64,000 nt of DNA. Origin: Niveispirillum cyanobacteriorum. GTDB lineage: Bacteria; Pseudomonadota; Alphaproteobacteria; Azospirillales; Azospirillaceae. The DNA lies in NCBI RefSeq assembly GCF_002868735.1, contig NZ_CP025611.1:366501-430500 (forward strand), written 5' to 3'. Below the pieces are notes generated by a model. The model searched no databases. It was not told the DNA's origin and saw only the letters and a program-made list of their open reading frames with translations. Below are positions 54,285-63,128 of the stretch, piece after piece (within the stretch, counting starts at the first letter, position 1; every line of letters starts with the position of its first letter). Made by a program: the position numbers and the translations under genes.

Positions 54285-55652
54285 ATGTCCCAGTATGATT
54301 TCGACCTGTTCACCATCGGCGCCGGCTCTGGCGGGGTGCGGGCGTCGCGCATTGCGGCGGGACATGGGGCGCGGGTGGCCGTGGCGGAGGAACGCTATTT
54401 CGGCGGCACCTGCGTCAATGTCGGCTGCGTGCCGAAAAAGCTGCTGGTCTATGGCGCCGAATATGGCCAGGGCTTTGCTGACGCCGCCGGATTCGGGTGG
54501 AGTGCCGATAATGTCCGCCATGACTGGAACGCCCTGATCGCCGCCAAGGATACCGAGATCAACCGCCTGAACGGCATCTATCGCCGCCTGCTGGACGGGG
54601 CCGGGGTCACCATCTTTGAAGGCCGTGCCACCATTGTGGATGCCCATACGGTGGAGGTGAATGGCAAGCGGGTGACGGCTGAACGTATCCTGATCGCCAC
54701 TGGCGGCTGGCCGGAACTGCCCTCCGAACCGGGCGCCAAGGAATATGGCATCACGTCGAACGAGGTCTTCTATCTGAAGACCTTTCCGCGCCGTGTCGTG
54801 GTGGCGGGCGGCGGCTATATCGCATTGGAATTTGCCAGCCTGTTCAATGGCCTGGGTGCCAAGGTGACGCAGCTTTACCGCGGCGCACAGATCCTGCGCG
54901 GATTCGACAAGGATGTGCGCGATTTCGTGGCGGACGAGGTGCGCAAGGCCGGCATCGACCTGAAACTGAACACCATCATCAGCCGCATCGAAAAGACCGA
55001 CAGCGGTCTGCTGGCCCATCTGTCGGATGGCAGCGTGCTGGAATGCGACGCCGTGGTCTATGCCATCGGGCGCAAGCCCATGTCTTATGGGCTGGGCCTG
55101 GAAAATGTCGGGGTGGAGACGGACAAGGCCGGGGCCATTACCGTCAATGACCAGTACCAGACGTCGGTACCGTCTATCTATGCCCTGGGCGATGTCACCA
55201 ACCGCGTGAACCTGACGCCGGTGGCCCTGGCGGAGGGGCATGTGCTGGCCGACCGCCTGTATGGCAACCGGCCGCGCGACGTGAACTACGACAATATCCC
55301 CACCGCCGTCTTCTCCATCCCGCCGGTCGCCACGGTCGGCATTACGGAGGAACAGGCCCGCGCCACCCTGCCCGGTGGCGTCGATATCTACCGCACCAAC
55401 TTCAAACCGATGCGCCATCAGCTTTCAGGCCGTGATCAGCGCACCTTCATGAAGCTGGTGGTGGACCGCGCCACGCAGAAGGTGGTGGGCTGCCACATGG
55501 TGGGGGCCGATACGCCGGAGATGATCCAGGGTGTGGCGGTCGCCATGAATGCCGGCGCCACCAAGCAGGTGTTCGACAACACAATCGGCCTGCACCCAAC
55601 GGCGGCGGAGGAGTTTGTGACGATGCGGACGAAGGCGCCGGACCCGGCGTGA
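54285..55652 (+). CDS. gor: glutathione-disulfide reductase
   Basis: 455 residues. FAD-binding [11 protein letters not shown] near residue 10. Redox disulfide in [15 protein letters not shown] (Cys at about 43 and 48). NADPH-binding [20 protein letters not shown], then [20 protein letters not shown], and the C-terminal dimerisation domain with [12 protein letters not shown] carrying the catalytic His. It reduces glutathione disulfide with NADPH. Convergent with rpmE, with a shared terminator between them. Confidence 0.93.
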   Translation: MSQYDFDLFTIGAGSGGVRASRIAAGHGARVAVAEERYFGGTCVNVGCVPKKLLVYGAEYGQGFADAAGFGWSADNVRHDWNALIAAKDTEINRLNGIYRRLLDGAGVTIFEGRATIVDAHTVEVNGKRVTAERILIATGGWPELPSEPGAKEYGITSNEVFYLKTFPRRVVVAGGGYIALEFASLFNGLGAKVTQLYRGAQILRGFDKDVRDFVADEVRKAGIDLKLNTIISRIEKTDSGLLAHLSDGSVLECDAVVYAIGRKPMSYGLGLENVGVETDKAGAITVNDQYQTSVPSIYALGDVTNRVNLTPVALAEGHVLADRLYGNRPRDVNYDNIPTAVFSIPPVATVGITEEQARATLPGGVDIYRTNFKPMRHQLSGRDQRTFMKLVVDRATQKVVGCHMVGADTPEMIQGVAVAMNAGATKQVFDNTIGLHPTAAEEFVTMRTKAPDPA

Positions 55653-55735
55653 AGCGGCACTGTCGTTCCCTCACCCTTCCGCGCCTGTAGGCGTGGGAGG
55701 GTGAGGGAACAACGCCCAACAAAACCGCAAACACA

Positions 55736-55769
55736 AAAAGCGCCGCCAGGATGCCCCGGCGGCGCTTTT
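55736..55769. terminator. bidirectional terminator between gor and rpmE
   Basis: Perfect 12-bp stem AAAAGCGCCGCC / GGCGGCGCTTTT with a 10-nt loop. Confidence 0.92.
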
Positions 55770-55792
55770 CGTTTGCCTTGCGGCCAAGAAGC

Positions 55793-56014
55793 TTACTTCA
55801 GGCCAAAGCTCTGGAAGCGCTTGTTGAACTTGGCGATCTGGCCGCCGGTGTCCAGCAGCTTCTGCACGCCCGTCCAGGCCGGGTGGGACTTCGGATCGAT
55901 GTCCAGACGCAGCGTGTCGCCGGCCTTGCCCATGGTGGTACGGGTCTTGAAAGAGGTACCGTCGGTCATGACAACGGTGATCTCGTGGTAGTCGGGGTGG
56001 ATATCAGGCTTCAT
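55793..56014 (-). CDS. rpmE: 50S ribosomal protein L31
   Basis: 73 residues. [22 protein letters not shown] at the start, SKxHPAWTG-like [10 protein letters not shown] in the middle and [14 protein letters not shown] at the end, as in bacterial L31. The Cys motif of the zinc-binding (C+) form is absent, so this is the C-minus type that needs no zinc. A C+ paralogue elsewhere in the genome cannot be excluded. Confidence 0.95.
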   Translation of the reverse strand: MKPDIHPDYHEITVVMTDGTSFKTRTTMGKAGDTLRLDIDPKSHPAWTGVQKLLDTGGQIAKFNKRFQSFGLK

Positions 56015-56225
56015 GGTCCGCAGTCCCTAAATCGAAGCCGCGCTTATATACAAAGCCCGGGGTTAAGGCAACCCCATCCCACCCTGCAAGGACGCAAGGC
56101 TGGGCTGATCACATTCGGCGCGGCAGCTATGTCAACGGGGCGTTGTTATTGCCCTGACGCGGCCATGCGGTTACCACGGGTGTGCATGGATTTCCACCCG
56201 CTTTCTCACTCGCGGAGCAACTTCC

Positions 56226-58013
56226 TTGGTCTTTCGTGACAACAGTGCCGAACGTGCCGCCGTCGAAGGCCGCCAGCGCCGCGATTTGAAGCCTTTGCGT
56301 CTGCTTTGGCCGTTTCTGAAGCCTTATCGCGCCCGGATCGCGGGGGCCACGGCAGCGCTGGTGGTCGCGGCGGGCACCGTTCTGGGCTTAGGCCAGGGCT
56401 TGAAGGCGCTGGTCGATCATGGATTCGCGGCGGGCAATGCCGACCTGCTGAACCAGGCGCTGCTGGTGCTGCTGGTCGTTATCCTGCTTTTGGGTGTGTC
56501 CACCTTCGCCCGATTCTATCTGGTTTCCTGGATCGGGGAGCGGGTGGTGGCGGATGTGCGGCGAAAGGTGTTCGACCACCTGGTCACCCTGTCGCCCGCT
56601 TTCTATGAGACCAACAAGACCGGCGAGATTCTGTCGCGCCTGACCACCGACACGACCTTGCTGCAACAGGTGATCGGGACCAGCGTGTCCATCGCGCTGC
56701 GCAATTCCCTGATGCTGGTGGGCGGTCTGGCGCTGCTGCTGCTGACCAGCCCGAAGCTGACGGGTCTGGTGCTGCTGGTGGTGCCGCTGGTGGTGGCCCC
56801 CATCGTGATCTTCGGGCGCAAGGTGCGCACCCTGTCGCGTGCCAGCCAGGATGCGGTGGCCAATATCGGCACGCGCGTGGATGAGGTGCTGGGCGGTATC
56901 CGCACGGTCCAGGCCTTTGGCCGCGAACCGCTGGAGATCGACCGCTTTGCCGTGTCAGTGGAGGATACGGTGAAGGTGTCGCTGCGCCGGATCAAGGCGC
57001 GGTCCTGGCTGACCATGCTGGTCATCATGCTGGTGTTCGGCGCCATCGGTACCGTCCTGTGGATCGGCGGGCATGATGTCATTGCCGGGCGGATCAGCGG
57101 CGGGCAGCTATCCGCCTTCATCTTCTATGCCGTCATGGTGGCGGGGGCGGTGGGGGCGCTGTCGGAAGTGGCCAGCGACCTTGCCAATGCCGCCGGGGCC
57201 ACGGAACGGCTGTTCGACCTTCTGTCCAAGGTGCCGGATATCCGCGCCCCCGCCCATCCGCTGCCCCTGCCGACCCCGACCAAGGGGGAGGTGCGGTTTG
57301 ATGGGGTGCGGTTCAACTACCCCTCGCGGCCCAAGGACAGCGCGCTGGACGGCCTAACCCTGACTGTGCGTCCGGGTGAACGTGTGGCTCTGGTTGGGCC
57401 GTCGGGCGCCGGCAAGACGACGATCTTCCAGCTGCTGCTGCGATTCTATGACCCGCAGCAGGGCTCTGTGCGCCTTGACGGGGTGGACATCGCGCAGACC
57501 CACCCGTCAGATCTGCGGTCCCGCATCGGCATCGTGCAGCAGGATTCGGTGATCTTTTCCGCCAGCGCCATGGAGAATATCCGTTATGGCCGTCCCGGTG
57601 CGACGGACGCGGAGGTGCGGGCCGCTGCGGCGGCTGCCCATGCGCTGGAGTTCATTGAGGCGATGCCCGAGGGATTCGACACGTTCCTGGGCGAAAAGGG
57701 CGTGCGCCTGTCGGGCGGACAGCGTCAGCGCATTGCCATTGCCCGCGCCATCCTGCGCGATGCGCCCGTGCTGCTGCTGGATGAAGCCACATCGGCGCTG
57801 GATGCCGAAAGCGAGCGGGTGGTGCAGGCGGCGCTGGAAACCCTGATGAAGGATCGCACCACCCTGATCATCGCCCACCGTTTGGCCACCGTCGTCAATG
57901 CCGACCGTATCGTCGTGCTGGATGGCGGCCGGGTGGTGGAGGAAGGGACGCATGAGGAACTGTTGCGCCAGGAGGGGCTGTACGCAAGGCTGGCGGCGTT
58001 GCAGTTCGCTTGA
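56226..58013 (+). CDS. MsbA-like ABC exporter (half transporter)
   Basis: 595 residues, TTG start at 56226 with GGAG upstream; no better start is in frame. Six transmembrane helices (about 30-310) precede the nucleotide-binding domain. Walker A is GPSGAGKTT at about 391, Q-loop QQDSV, signature LSGGQRQR at about 495, Walker B VLLLDEATSALD, H-loop IAHRLAT. The family moves lipids, including lipid A, or drugs across the inner membrane. It functions as a homodimer. Alphaproteobacterial members near this size are usually named ABC exporter or MsbA-like; the substrate is not known. Converges on the TetR gene with a 3-nt gap. Confidence 0.9.
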   Translation: MVFRDNSAERAAVEGRQRRDLKPLRLLWPFLKPYRARIAGATAALVVAAGTVLGLGQGLKALVDHGFAAGNADLLNQALLVLLVVILLLGVSTFARFYLVSWIGERVVADVRRKVFDHLVTLSPAFYETNKTGEILSRLTTDTTLLQQVIGTSVSIALRNSLMLVGGLALLLLTSPKLTGLVLLVVPLVVAPIVIFGRKVRTLSRASQDAVANIGTRVDEVLGGIRTVQAFGREPLEIDRFAVSVEDTVKVSLRRIKARSWLTMLVIMLVFGAIGTVLWIGGHDVIAGRISGGQLSAFIFYAVMVAGAVGALSEVASDLANAAGATERLFDLLSKVPDIRAPAHPLPLPTPTKGEVRFDGVRFNYPSRPKDSALDGLTLTVRPGERVALVGPSGAGKTTIFQLLLRFYDPQQGSVRLDGVDIAQTHPSDLRSRIGIVQQDSVIFSASAMENIRYGRPGATDAEVRAAAAAAHALEFIEAMPEGFDTFLGEKGVRLSGGQRQRIAIARAILRDAPVLLLDEATSALDAESERVVQAALETLMKDRTTLIIAHRLATVVNADRIVVLDGGRVVEEGTHEELLRQEGLYARLAALQFA

Positions 58014-58016
58014 AGG

Positions 58017-58607
58017 TCAAGGGTTTGGGGCGGTCAGGATGGTGACCGCGTTTTCCGCCAGCCGTTCCGCAAAGGCCGCGTTCAAAGGCTGGTGCCCTGC
58101 CAGGATACGGTAAAAGACGGGACCGTAGACCATATCCAGCAGGGTGTCGATCTCCACCGGCGGCGGGATTTCACCGCGCCGTGTGGCGTCAATGATCAGG
58201 GTTCGCCCCGCCTCCCGGCTGGACAGGATGACGCGGTTCCGGAAGGCCCGCGTCATTTCGCTTTCCGGGTCGGCGGCGGCCAGCGTCATGGCAATCTGCC
58301 GGCCGCGCGTGGTGGCAAAGGCCTTCACCAGGGCCCGCATCTGTGCCGTCAGTGCGGCCTTCAGGCCCGTCTCCCCGCCCGCCTGCACCAGCGGCACCCC
58401 ATCGATTAGGGCGGCCATTGCCAACTCACAAGCATTGGTCCAGTTGCGATAGAGGGTCGCCTTTCCGACGCCCGAGCGAGCGGCCACGGCCTCCACCGTC
58501 AAACGGCCAAACCCTTCCTCCATGAGGATTGCATGGGCCGCCGCCAGGGCTTTCTCTCGGGCGGCGGTGCTGGGCGGGCGACCGCGTGGCTTTGCATCAT
58601 TCATCAT
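58017..58607 (-). CDS. TetR-family transcriptional regulator
   Basis: 196 residues. HTH (about 15-60): REKALAAAHAILMEEGFGRL, then TVEAVAARSGVGKATLYRNW as recognition helix. The C-terminal helical ligand domain is of the AefR/TetR_C_11 kind (GRQIAMTLAAADPESEM, GEIPPPVEIDTLLDMVYGPVFYRILAG). Divergent from the VOC protein gene with 57 nt between them, so it probably represses that gene and itself; an imperfect palindrome lies in the gap. An alternative start is one codon later (double ATG). Confidence 0.9.
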   Translation of the reverse strand: MMNDAKPRGRPPSTAAREKALAAAHAILMEEGFGRLTVEAVAARSGVGKATLYRNWTNACELAMAALIDGVPLVQAGGETGLKAALTAQMRALVKAFATTRGRQIAMTLAAADPESEMTRAFRNRVILSSREAGRTLIIDATRRGEIPPPVEIDTLLDMVYGPVFYRILAGHQPLNAAFAERLAENAVTILTAPNP

Positions 58608-58621
58608 TGACTCATTTCGAA

Positions 58622-58635
58622 ACGAAACGTATCGT
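58622..58635. promoter_or_regulatory. operator candidate of the TetR regulator
   Basis: ACGAAACGTATCGT is palindromic except for one mismatched pair and lies between the divergent TetR and VOC genes. A further CGAAACGAAACG upstream may extend it. An AT-rich stretch (TAATTAAAATTAAAC) next to it could hold the -10 boxes. Confidence 0.5.
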
Positions 58636-58664
58636 AATTAAAATTAAACGACAGCAGGTGGAAA

Positions 58665-59111
58665 ATGTCCAGCATCACGGCGGTTATGCCCTACTTCACG
58701 GTGAAGAATGCCTCTGCGGCCATCGATTTCTACTGCCGCGCCTTTGGGGCGGTGGAGATTTTCCGGATGACCGATCCCATGGATGGCCGCGTCGGCCATG
58801 CCGAACTGCGCCTGGGCGACAGCACCATCATGCTGTCGGACGAGTATCCCGATTTCGGTGCGCTGAGCCCCGATACGGTCGGCGGCACGCCCGTCACGCT
58901 GTTTCTGGCCACCAAGGCCGTGGATGCAGATCTGGCCCGCGCGGCAGAGGCCGGCGCGATGATCATCCGTGCCGCCGCGAACCAGAGCTTTGGCGAACGC
59001 AGCGCCATGATCATGGACCCGTTCGGCCATCGCTGGATGCTGTCCCAGACCATCGAACAGGTCAGCCCCGACGAGATGCAGCGCCGCTGGAACGCGGAAA
59101 CGGGTGCATGA
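58665..59111 (+). CDS. VOC-family protein (glyoxalase/PhnB-like)
   Basis: 148 residues. One VOC/glyoxalase-like module: ITAVMPYFTVKNASAAIDFYCRAFGAVEIFRM, then HAELRLGDSTIMLSDEYPDFGA, VTLFLATKAVDADLARAAEAGA and FGERSAMIMDPFGHRWML. The pattern is close to PhnB/YkoE-type single-domain proteins of unknown substrate, with His residues that could hold a metal. Gene and TetR regulator are divergent, so the product is probably induced by a small toxic compound. Confidence 0.82.
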   Translation: MSSITAVMPYFTVKNASAAIDFYCRAFGAVEIFRMTDPMDGRVGHAELRLGDSTIMLSDEYPDFGALSPDTVGGTPVTLFLATKAVDADLARAAEAGAMIIRAAANQSFGERSAMIMDPFGHRWMLSQTIEQVSPDEMQRRWNAETGA

Positions 59112-59132
59112 GCGCTGGGACGGTGGGGGCGA

Positions 59133-59759
59133 TCATGCCCCCGCAATCACCTTGTTGAAGGCCTTCACGGCGGCGGCGGCACCATCGGGATGGTTCCAGA
59201 CCCCACCGCTGACGGCCAGGAAATCGGCACCGGCATCGACCAGCACGGCGCAGTTTTCCACCGTGATGCCGCCGATGGCCACGCACGGGACTTCCATCAT
59301 TTCCTGCCACCAGGAGAGGATCTCCGGCTCTGCCCGCGCCTTGGGGTCCTTGGTGGTCGTGTCGAAGAAGGCGCCGAAGGCGACATAATCCGCGCCATCT
59401 TCACCGGCGACCATGGCCAGATGCCGGCTGTCATGGCAGGTGACGCCGACAATGGCATCGCGGCCCATGATCTTGCGCGCCTGGGCATAGGGCGTGTCGT
59501 CCTGCCCGACATGCACGCCGTCGCAGCCGCCCGCCGCCGCCAGATCGGGCCGGTCGTTCAGGATGAAGGCCACCTCCCGGCCTTGCACCACGGGGCGCAG
59601 GGCGTCGATGGCCCGGCGGATGACATCGTCGCCCACATCCTTCAGCCGCAACTGCACGCACGCCACATCGCCCGCATCCAGCGCCGAGGCCAGCAGGGCG
59701 GGGAAGGTGGCAAGGTCAATCTTGGGCGGGGTGATCAGGTAAAGGCGGCAGTCAGACAT
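59133..59759 (-). CDS. thiE: thiamine-phosphate synthase
   Basis: 208 residues. TIM barrel with LYLITPP at the start, [42 protein letters not shown] (ThiE signature), [31 protein letters not shown], and [29 protein letters not shown] for phosphate binding. It joins the thiazole and pyrimidine phosphates into thiamine phosphate. Same strand as fbaB but separated from it by a terminator. Confidence 0.92.
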   Translation of the reverse strand: MSDCRLYLITPPKIDLATFPALLASALDAGDVACVQLRLKDVGDDVIRRAIDALRPVVQGREVAFILNDRPDLAAAGGCDGVHVGQDDTPYAQARKIMGRDAIVGVTCHDSRHLAMVAGEDGADYVAFGAFFDTTTKDPKARAEPEILSWWQEMMEVPCVAIGGITVENCAVLVDAGADFLAVSGGVWNHPDGAAAAVKAFNKVIAGA

Positions 59760-59776
59760 GGTTTTCTCTGAACGAT

Positions 59777-59813
59777 AAAGAAAAAGGCCCGGCGGGTTGA
59801 ACCACGCCGGGCC
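59777..59813 (-). terminator. terminator of fbaB (minus strand)
   Basis: GGCCCGGCG (59786-59794) pairs with CGCCGGGCC (59805-59813); on the minus strand the stem is followed by TTTTTCTTT. It separates fbaB from thiE. Confidence 0.9.
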
Positions 59814-59900
59814 CCTTAACGGGCACTATATAGCAAGGGCCGGTGCACTTGACCCCTGCTATCCACGCCGGGCGGCGCAGAAGGGAACAGGGACCAACCC

Positions 59901-60830
59901 TTATTCCTTGTTCTGGTAGATGCGCACCAGCTTGTCCAGCAGGGCCAGCGCGTCTTCGCGGGAACGCTGGAAGGCGTTGCGGCCGATGATGGAGCCGTTG
60001 CCGCCGCCGTCGCGGATGGCGCGGGCATCTTCATACACCGCATCCTCGCCCTTGGCGGCGCCGCCAGAGAACACGACGATGCGGCGACCATTGAAGCAGG
60101 CCTGGGTGATGTGCTTCACGCGGTCGGCCAGGGTGTCGCGCGGGATATTGTGCTTTTCATAGATCTTGCGCGCCTCGTCCTGTTCCAGGTCGGCGGTCGG
60201 CAGCTTGACCTTGATGATGTGGGCGCCCAGCAGGGCGGCCATGTGGGCGGCGTAGGCGTCCACGTCCAACGCCAGCTCACCCTTCTTGGAGATGTCGCCG
60301 CCGCGCGGGTAAGACCAGATGACGGTGGCGATGCCCTTGGACTTCGCCTCCCGCGACAGCTCGCGGATTTCCTCATACTGGCCGAACATGGCGTCGGAGC
60401 CGGGATAGATGGTGAAGCCGATGGCAGAGCAGCCCAGGCGCAGGGCGTCATCGACGCTGGCGGTCACGGCCTGATCGGCGGCTTCCTTCTGACGCGACAG
60501 GCTGTTGGCGCTGTTCATCTTCAAGATCAGCGGGATGGAGCCGGCAAAGGTGGCCGCACCGGCCTCCAGCGGGCCCAGCGGGGCGGCGTAGGCCGACAGG
60601 CCGGCATCGATGGCCAGCTGGTAATGGTAATGCGGGTCATAGGCGGCGGGGTTCATCGCGAAGCTGCGGGCCGGCCCATGTTCGAAACCCTGGTCGACGG
60701 GCAGGATCACCAGCTTGCCGGTGCCGCCCAGGCGGCCTTCCATCAGGATGCGGGCGAGATTGGCCTTGGTGCCGGGATTGTCGCTCTCATACCAGGAAAG
60801 GATTTCCTTAACGCGGCGGGTCAGCTTCAT
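59901..60830 (-). CDS. fbaB: class I fructose-bisphosphate aldolase (DhnA/archaeal type)
   Basis: 309 residues. DhnA-type barrel: VILPVDQGFEHGPARSFAMNPAAYDP near residue 45, LGPLEAGAATFAGSIPLILKMN, GCSAIGFTIYPGSDAM, IATVIWSYPRGGDISKKGE, the Schiff-base Lys region HIIKVKLP (Lys at about 207) and VVFSGGAAKG. It cleaves fructose 1,6-bisphosphate without metal, and GlpX in this window works on the same substrate. Ends with a strong terminator. Confidence 0.93.
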   Translation of the reverse strand: MKLTRRVKEILSWYESDNPGTKANLARILMEGRLGGTGKLVILPVDQGFEHGPARSFAMNPAAYDPHYHYQLAIDAGLSAYAAPLGPLEAGAATFAGSIPLILKMNSANSLSRQKEAADQAVTASVDDALRLGCSAIGFTIYPGSDAMFGQYEEIRELSREAKSKGIATVIWSYPRGGDISKKGELALDVDAYAAHMAALLGAHIIKVKLPTADLEQDEARKIYEKHNIPRDTLADRVKHITQACFNGRRIVVFSGGAAKGEDAVYEDARAIRDGGGNGSIIGRNAFQRSREDALALLDKLVRIYQNKE

Positions 60831-60952
60831 CTTCGTTTTCCTGCCATTTCTGCGGGGCGGCGGCCCCTATGTCGGTGCGGGTTTGATATCCCACAGGCGG
60901 GTGTAAAGCAACGTGACGGCGTTACGGGGTAATCTCTGAAATTCCGTTACAT

Positions 60953-61399
60953 TTATTTGAAATCAAGGACTTGGATGAGGTGTTGCCGTAGGGTGGCACC
61001 ACGGTTGCGCCGCCAGCACACCTCTGTCACAGGGTGGGACAGACGGTGCAGACGGGCCCCATGCGCCTCTGTCAACGATGTCAGACGCGTGTCAACGCTG
61101 TCACCGATTCCGGGTCCGGGCGAAATGGCGATATCGGTGCAGCCGGCGCGCAAGGCCCCCAGCACCAGACCCGGCAGATCGGCACAGTCCAGCACGGCCA
61201 GGAAGGGGCCGGTTGCAATATTACCCCACGCGTTCTGCAGCCCCGCCCACCAGCCGGCCCCGGCCAACCCCGTGATGCCCGGTGTGGAAACCAGCCGCAC
61301 GGGCCGCCCGCTTGCAACCTCCAGCACCATCCGTCCCGCCTCCAGCCCGTCCACACGAATGGCGGGGGTCTGTGACCAATCAATGTCAGGCGGCGTCAT
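60953..61399 (-). CDS. protein of unknown function
   Basis: 148 residues. Soluble, mixed alpha/beta pattern: DWSQTPAIRVDGLEAGRMVLEVA, LVSTPGITGLAGAGWWAGLQNAW, PFLAVLDCADLPGLVLGALRAGCTDIAIS and a C-terminal RRNRGATLRQHLIQVLDF. The middle reads like a small nucleotide/phosphate-type loop, but no family is assigned. Upstream lies the decayed DUF1428/ArsR duplication. Confidence 0.65.
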   Translation of the reverse strand: MTPPDIDWSQTPAIRVDGLEAGRMVLEVASGRPVRLVSTPGITGLAGAGWWAGLQNAWGNIATGPFLAVLDCADLPGLVLGALRAGCTDIAISPGPGIGDSVDTRLTSLTEAHGARLHRLSHPVTEVCWRRNRGATLRQHLIQVLDFK

Positions 61400-61451
61400 A
61401 GGGTCGTTCCGGGGGTGGTGACGCGTTCAGGAAAGGACATTGCCGCGCAGG

Positions 61452-61537
61452 ATGCAAAAAAAATCGCTGCCCCTGCCGGAATGGAGGGGGCTGCATGGTC
61501 CTGGTATGTCGATGGTTCTGTCGTGCCGGTACCCCGT
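61452..61537 (+). pseudogene. truncated copy of the DUF1428 gene start
   Basis: GCAAAAAAAATCGC.., CCGGAATGGAGGGGGC and TATGTCGATGGTT.TGT...TGCCGGT match, in order, 61672-61788 around the intact DUF1428 ATG, with about 35 bases missing before the start codon. The frame YVDGSVVPVPR ends soon after. Confidence 0.7.
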
Positions 61538-61559
61538 TATAGACCCCGCTATTTTCATA

Positions 61560-61690
61560 TTGACTTAATTAAGTGAATAACGAAAATTCTCCCACAGAAT
61601 GTTTCGGCGGCCTCCCCAACCCGTCGTTCGATCCTAAAAATGCCGGGGCCGCGTGCCCTTTCTGTCGGGAACGCAAAAAAATTCGCGGGT
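61560..61690 (+). pseudogene. decayed 5' copy of the arsR gene, with promoter
   Basis: TTGACTTAATTAAGT is kept exactly as at 63664. Downstream, CGTTCGATCCT, ATGCCGGGGC and GCGTGCCCTT match the codons for RRSILEMLGQRAL of the intact arsR at 63699, with the start and the rest lost. The ArsR operator palindrome remains before the DUF1428 gene. Confidence 0.75.
61563..61574. promoter_or_regulatory. ArsR operator candidate, copy before DUF1428
   Basis: ACTTAATTAAGT, a perfect 12-bp palindrome beside TTGACT, identical to that before arsR at 63667-63678. It could put DUF1428 under the same ArsR protein. Confidence 0.6.
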
Positions 61691-61756
61691 CCTGTCGGAA
61701 TGGCGGGGGCCGCATCGTCCTTGGGGCACGGTCAATCAACGCTGAGGGAGGTTTCG

Positions 61757-62107
61757 ATGTATGTCGATGGTTTTGTGTTGCCGGTGCCGAAGGATAACAT
61801 TGACGCATATAAGGCTCTGGCGACCGTAGCGTCCCAGGTCTGGATGGAACATGGCGCCCTGTCCTATGTGGAATGTGTCGCCGATGACGTAACTTATGGC
61901 GAGGTGACGTCCTTTCCCCGGTCAGTGCTGGCAAAGGATGATGAGATCGTGATCCTGGCCTGGATCACCTATCCGTCGCGCGAGGTGCGGGATGCCTGCA
62001 ACGCCAAGGTCATGGCCGATCCACGCATGCAATGTGACCCCGGCTCCGCGCCCTTCGACACCAAACGCATGTTCTTTGGCGGTTTCACGGCGCTGGTGGT
62101 TGCGTAA
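61757..62107 (+). CDS. DUF1428 (YbaA-like) protein
   Basis: 116 residues with GGGAGG before the ATG. A dimeric alpha/beta-barrel-like small protein: MYVDGFVLPVPKDNIDAYKAL, VWMEHGALSYVECVADDV, EIVILAWITYPSREVRDACNAKVM and MFFGGFTALV at the end. DUF1428 proteins often sit beside ArsR regulators and SRPBCC proteins, as does the ArsR remnant here. The function is not known. Part of a duplicated unit. Confidence 0.88.
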   Translation: MYVDGFVLPVPKDNIDAYKALATVASQVWMEHGALSYVECVADDVTYGEVTSFPRSVLAKDDEIVILAWITYPSREVRDACNAKVMADPRMQCDPGSAPFDTKRMFFGGFTALVVA

Positions 62108-62188
62108 GTATATCGTACGACCCCTGGACCTGCCGCCCCGTTCGTTCTACTTCCTGATGTGGAGAGAAGGGCGGTTAAGGGGGACGGT

Positions 62189-63124
62189 ATGGTCCGGGGT
62201 GTAGGGTTGCTGGCCGGTGTTATGGCCATGGCGTTGGCCGGACCGGCGGCGGCGCAGATCGTAGTGGGCAAGCCCACCAAGACGGCGACGGTGCGTCCGC
62301 GTGCCCTGGAAACGGCCCCGCGCGACAATACCGGCGGCAAGCTGTTGGCAACCGGCGGTGTGACGCAGGTTGAGGGGGCGGGCGGTGGTGGTCTGACGCC
62401 CTGGGCCGTGATCACCGGTTATGGCACCGACGATCAGGTGGGGGCCAATGCCTTCCTGACCAAGGTTTATGCCGATGATTACCGTCTGACTGCCTATGGC
62501 GGCGCCATCGGCCTGTTCGACCGGGTGGAGTTGTCGGCGGCCAAGCATGTCTTCGACACGCGCCAGGTGGGTGCCGCCCTGGGCTTGGGCAAGGGGTACG
62601 AGTTCCGGCAGACGGTGCTGGGCGCCAAGGTCCGGCTGTTCGGTGATGCCATCATCGATCAGGATAGCTGGTTGCCGCAGGTGTCGGCGGGTATCCAGTA
62701 CAAGGACAATGAACGCGACAGCCTGTTGAAGGCCATTGGTGCCCGCAGCGGCAATGGCACGGATTTCTATGTTTCCGCCACCAAGCTGCTGCTGGAGCAT
62801 AGCCTGCTGCTGAACGGCACCGTCCGCATGACAAAGGCCAACGAGATCGGCATCCTGGGCTTTGGCGGCACCGGCAATGGCTATGAACCCATGGTCGAAG
62901 GCAGTGTCGGCTATCTGATCAACCGCAACCTGCTGGTCGGGGTGGAATACCGGTCAAAGCCGGACAATCTGGCCATCGTCAAGGAAAGCGACTGGTTTGA
63001 TCTGTTCGTGGCCTGGGTGCCCACAAAGAACGTGTCGCTGACTGTTGCCTATGCCGACCTGGGCACCGTTGCCATCCGGGACAAGCAGAAGGCGCTTTAT
63101 CTGTCCCTGCAAGTGGGGTTCTGA
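62189..63124 (+). CDS. DUF3034 outer-membrane beta-barrel-like protein
   Basis: 311 residues from the ATG at 62189, with AAGGGGGACGG upstream. Signal peptide (about 1-23, ending AAAQ). The mature part opens with GGKLLATGGVTQVEGAGGGGLTPWAVITGYG, typical of DUF3034. Alternating strands follow (LTAYGGAIGLFDRVELSAAKHVF, VSAGIQYKD) and a final aromatic residue (SLQVGF), as in outer-membrane barrels. It stands 4 nt before a truncated globin gene, a pairing seen in other proteobacteria. Confidence 0.85.
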   Translation: MVRGVGLLAGVMAMALAGPAAAQIVVGKPTKTATVRPRALETAPRDNTGGKLLATGGVTQVEGAGGGGLTPWAVITGYGTDDQVGANAFLTKVYADDYRLTAYGGAIGLFDRVELSAAKHVFDTRQVGAALGLGKGYEFRQTVLGAKVRLFGDAIIDQDSWLPQVSAGIQYKDNERDSLLKAIGARSGNGTDFYVSATKLLLEHSLLLNGTVRMTKANEIGILGFGGTGNGYEPMVEGSVGYLINRNLLVGVEYRSKPDNLAIVKESDWFDLFVAWVPTKNVSLTVAYADLGTVAIRDKQKALYLSLQVGF

Positions 63125-63128
63125 GGCC

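Larger units (their letters stand above)
61400..61756. other. intergenic stretch filled with a decayed ArsR-DUF1428 duplication
   Basis: No intact gene. 61452-61537 resembles the 5' end of the DUF1428 unit, and 61560-61690 resembles the promoter and first codons of the arsR gene at 63664. Both are listed separately. Confidence 0.7.
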
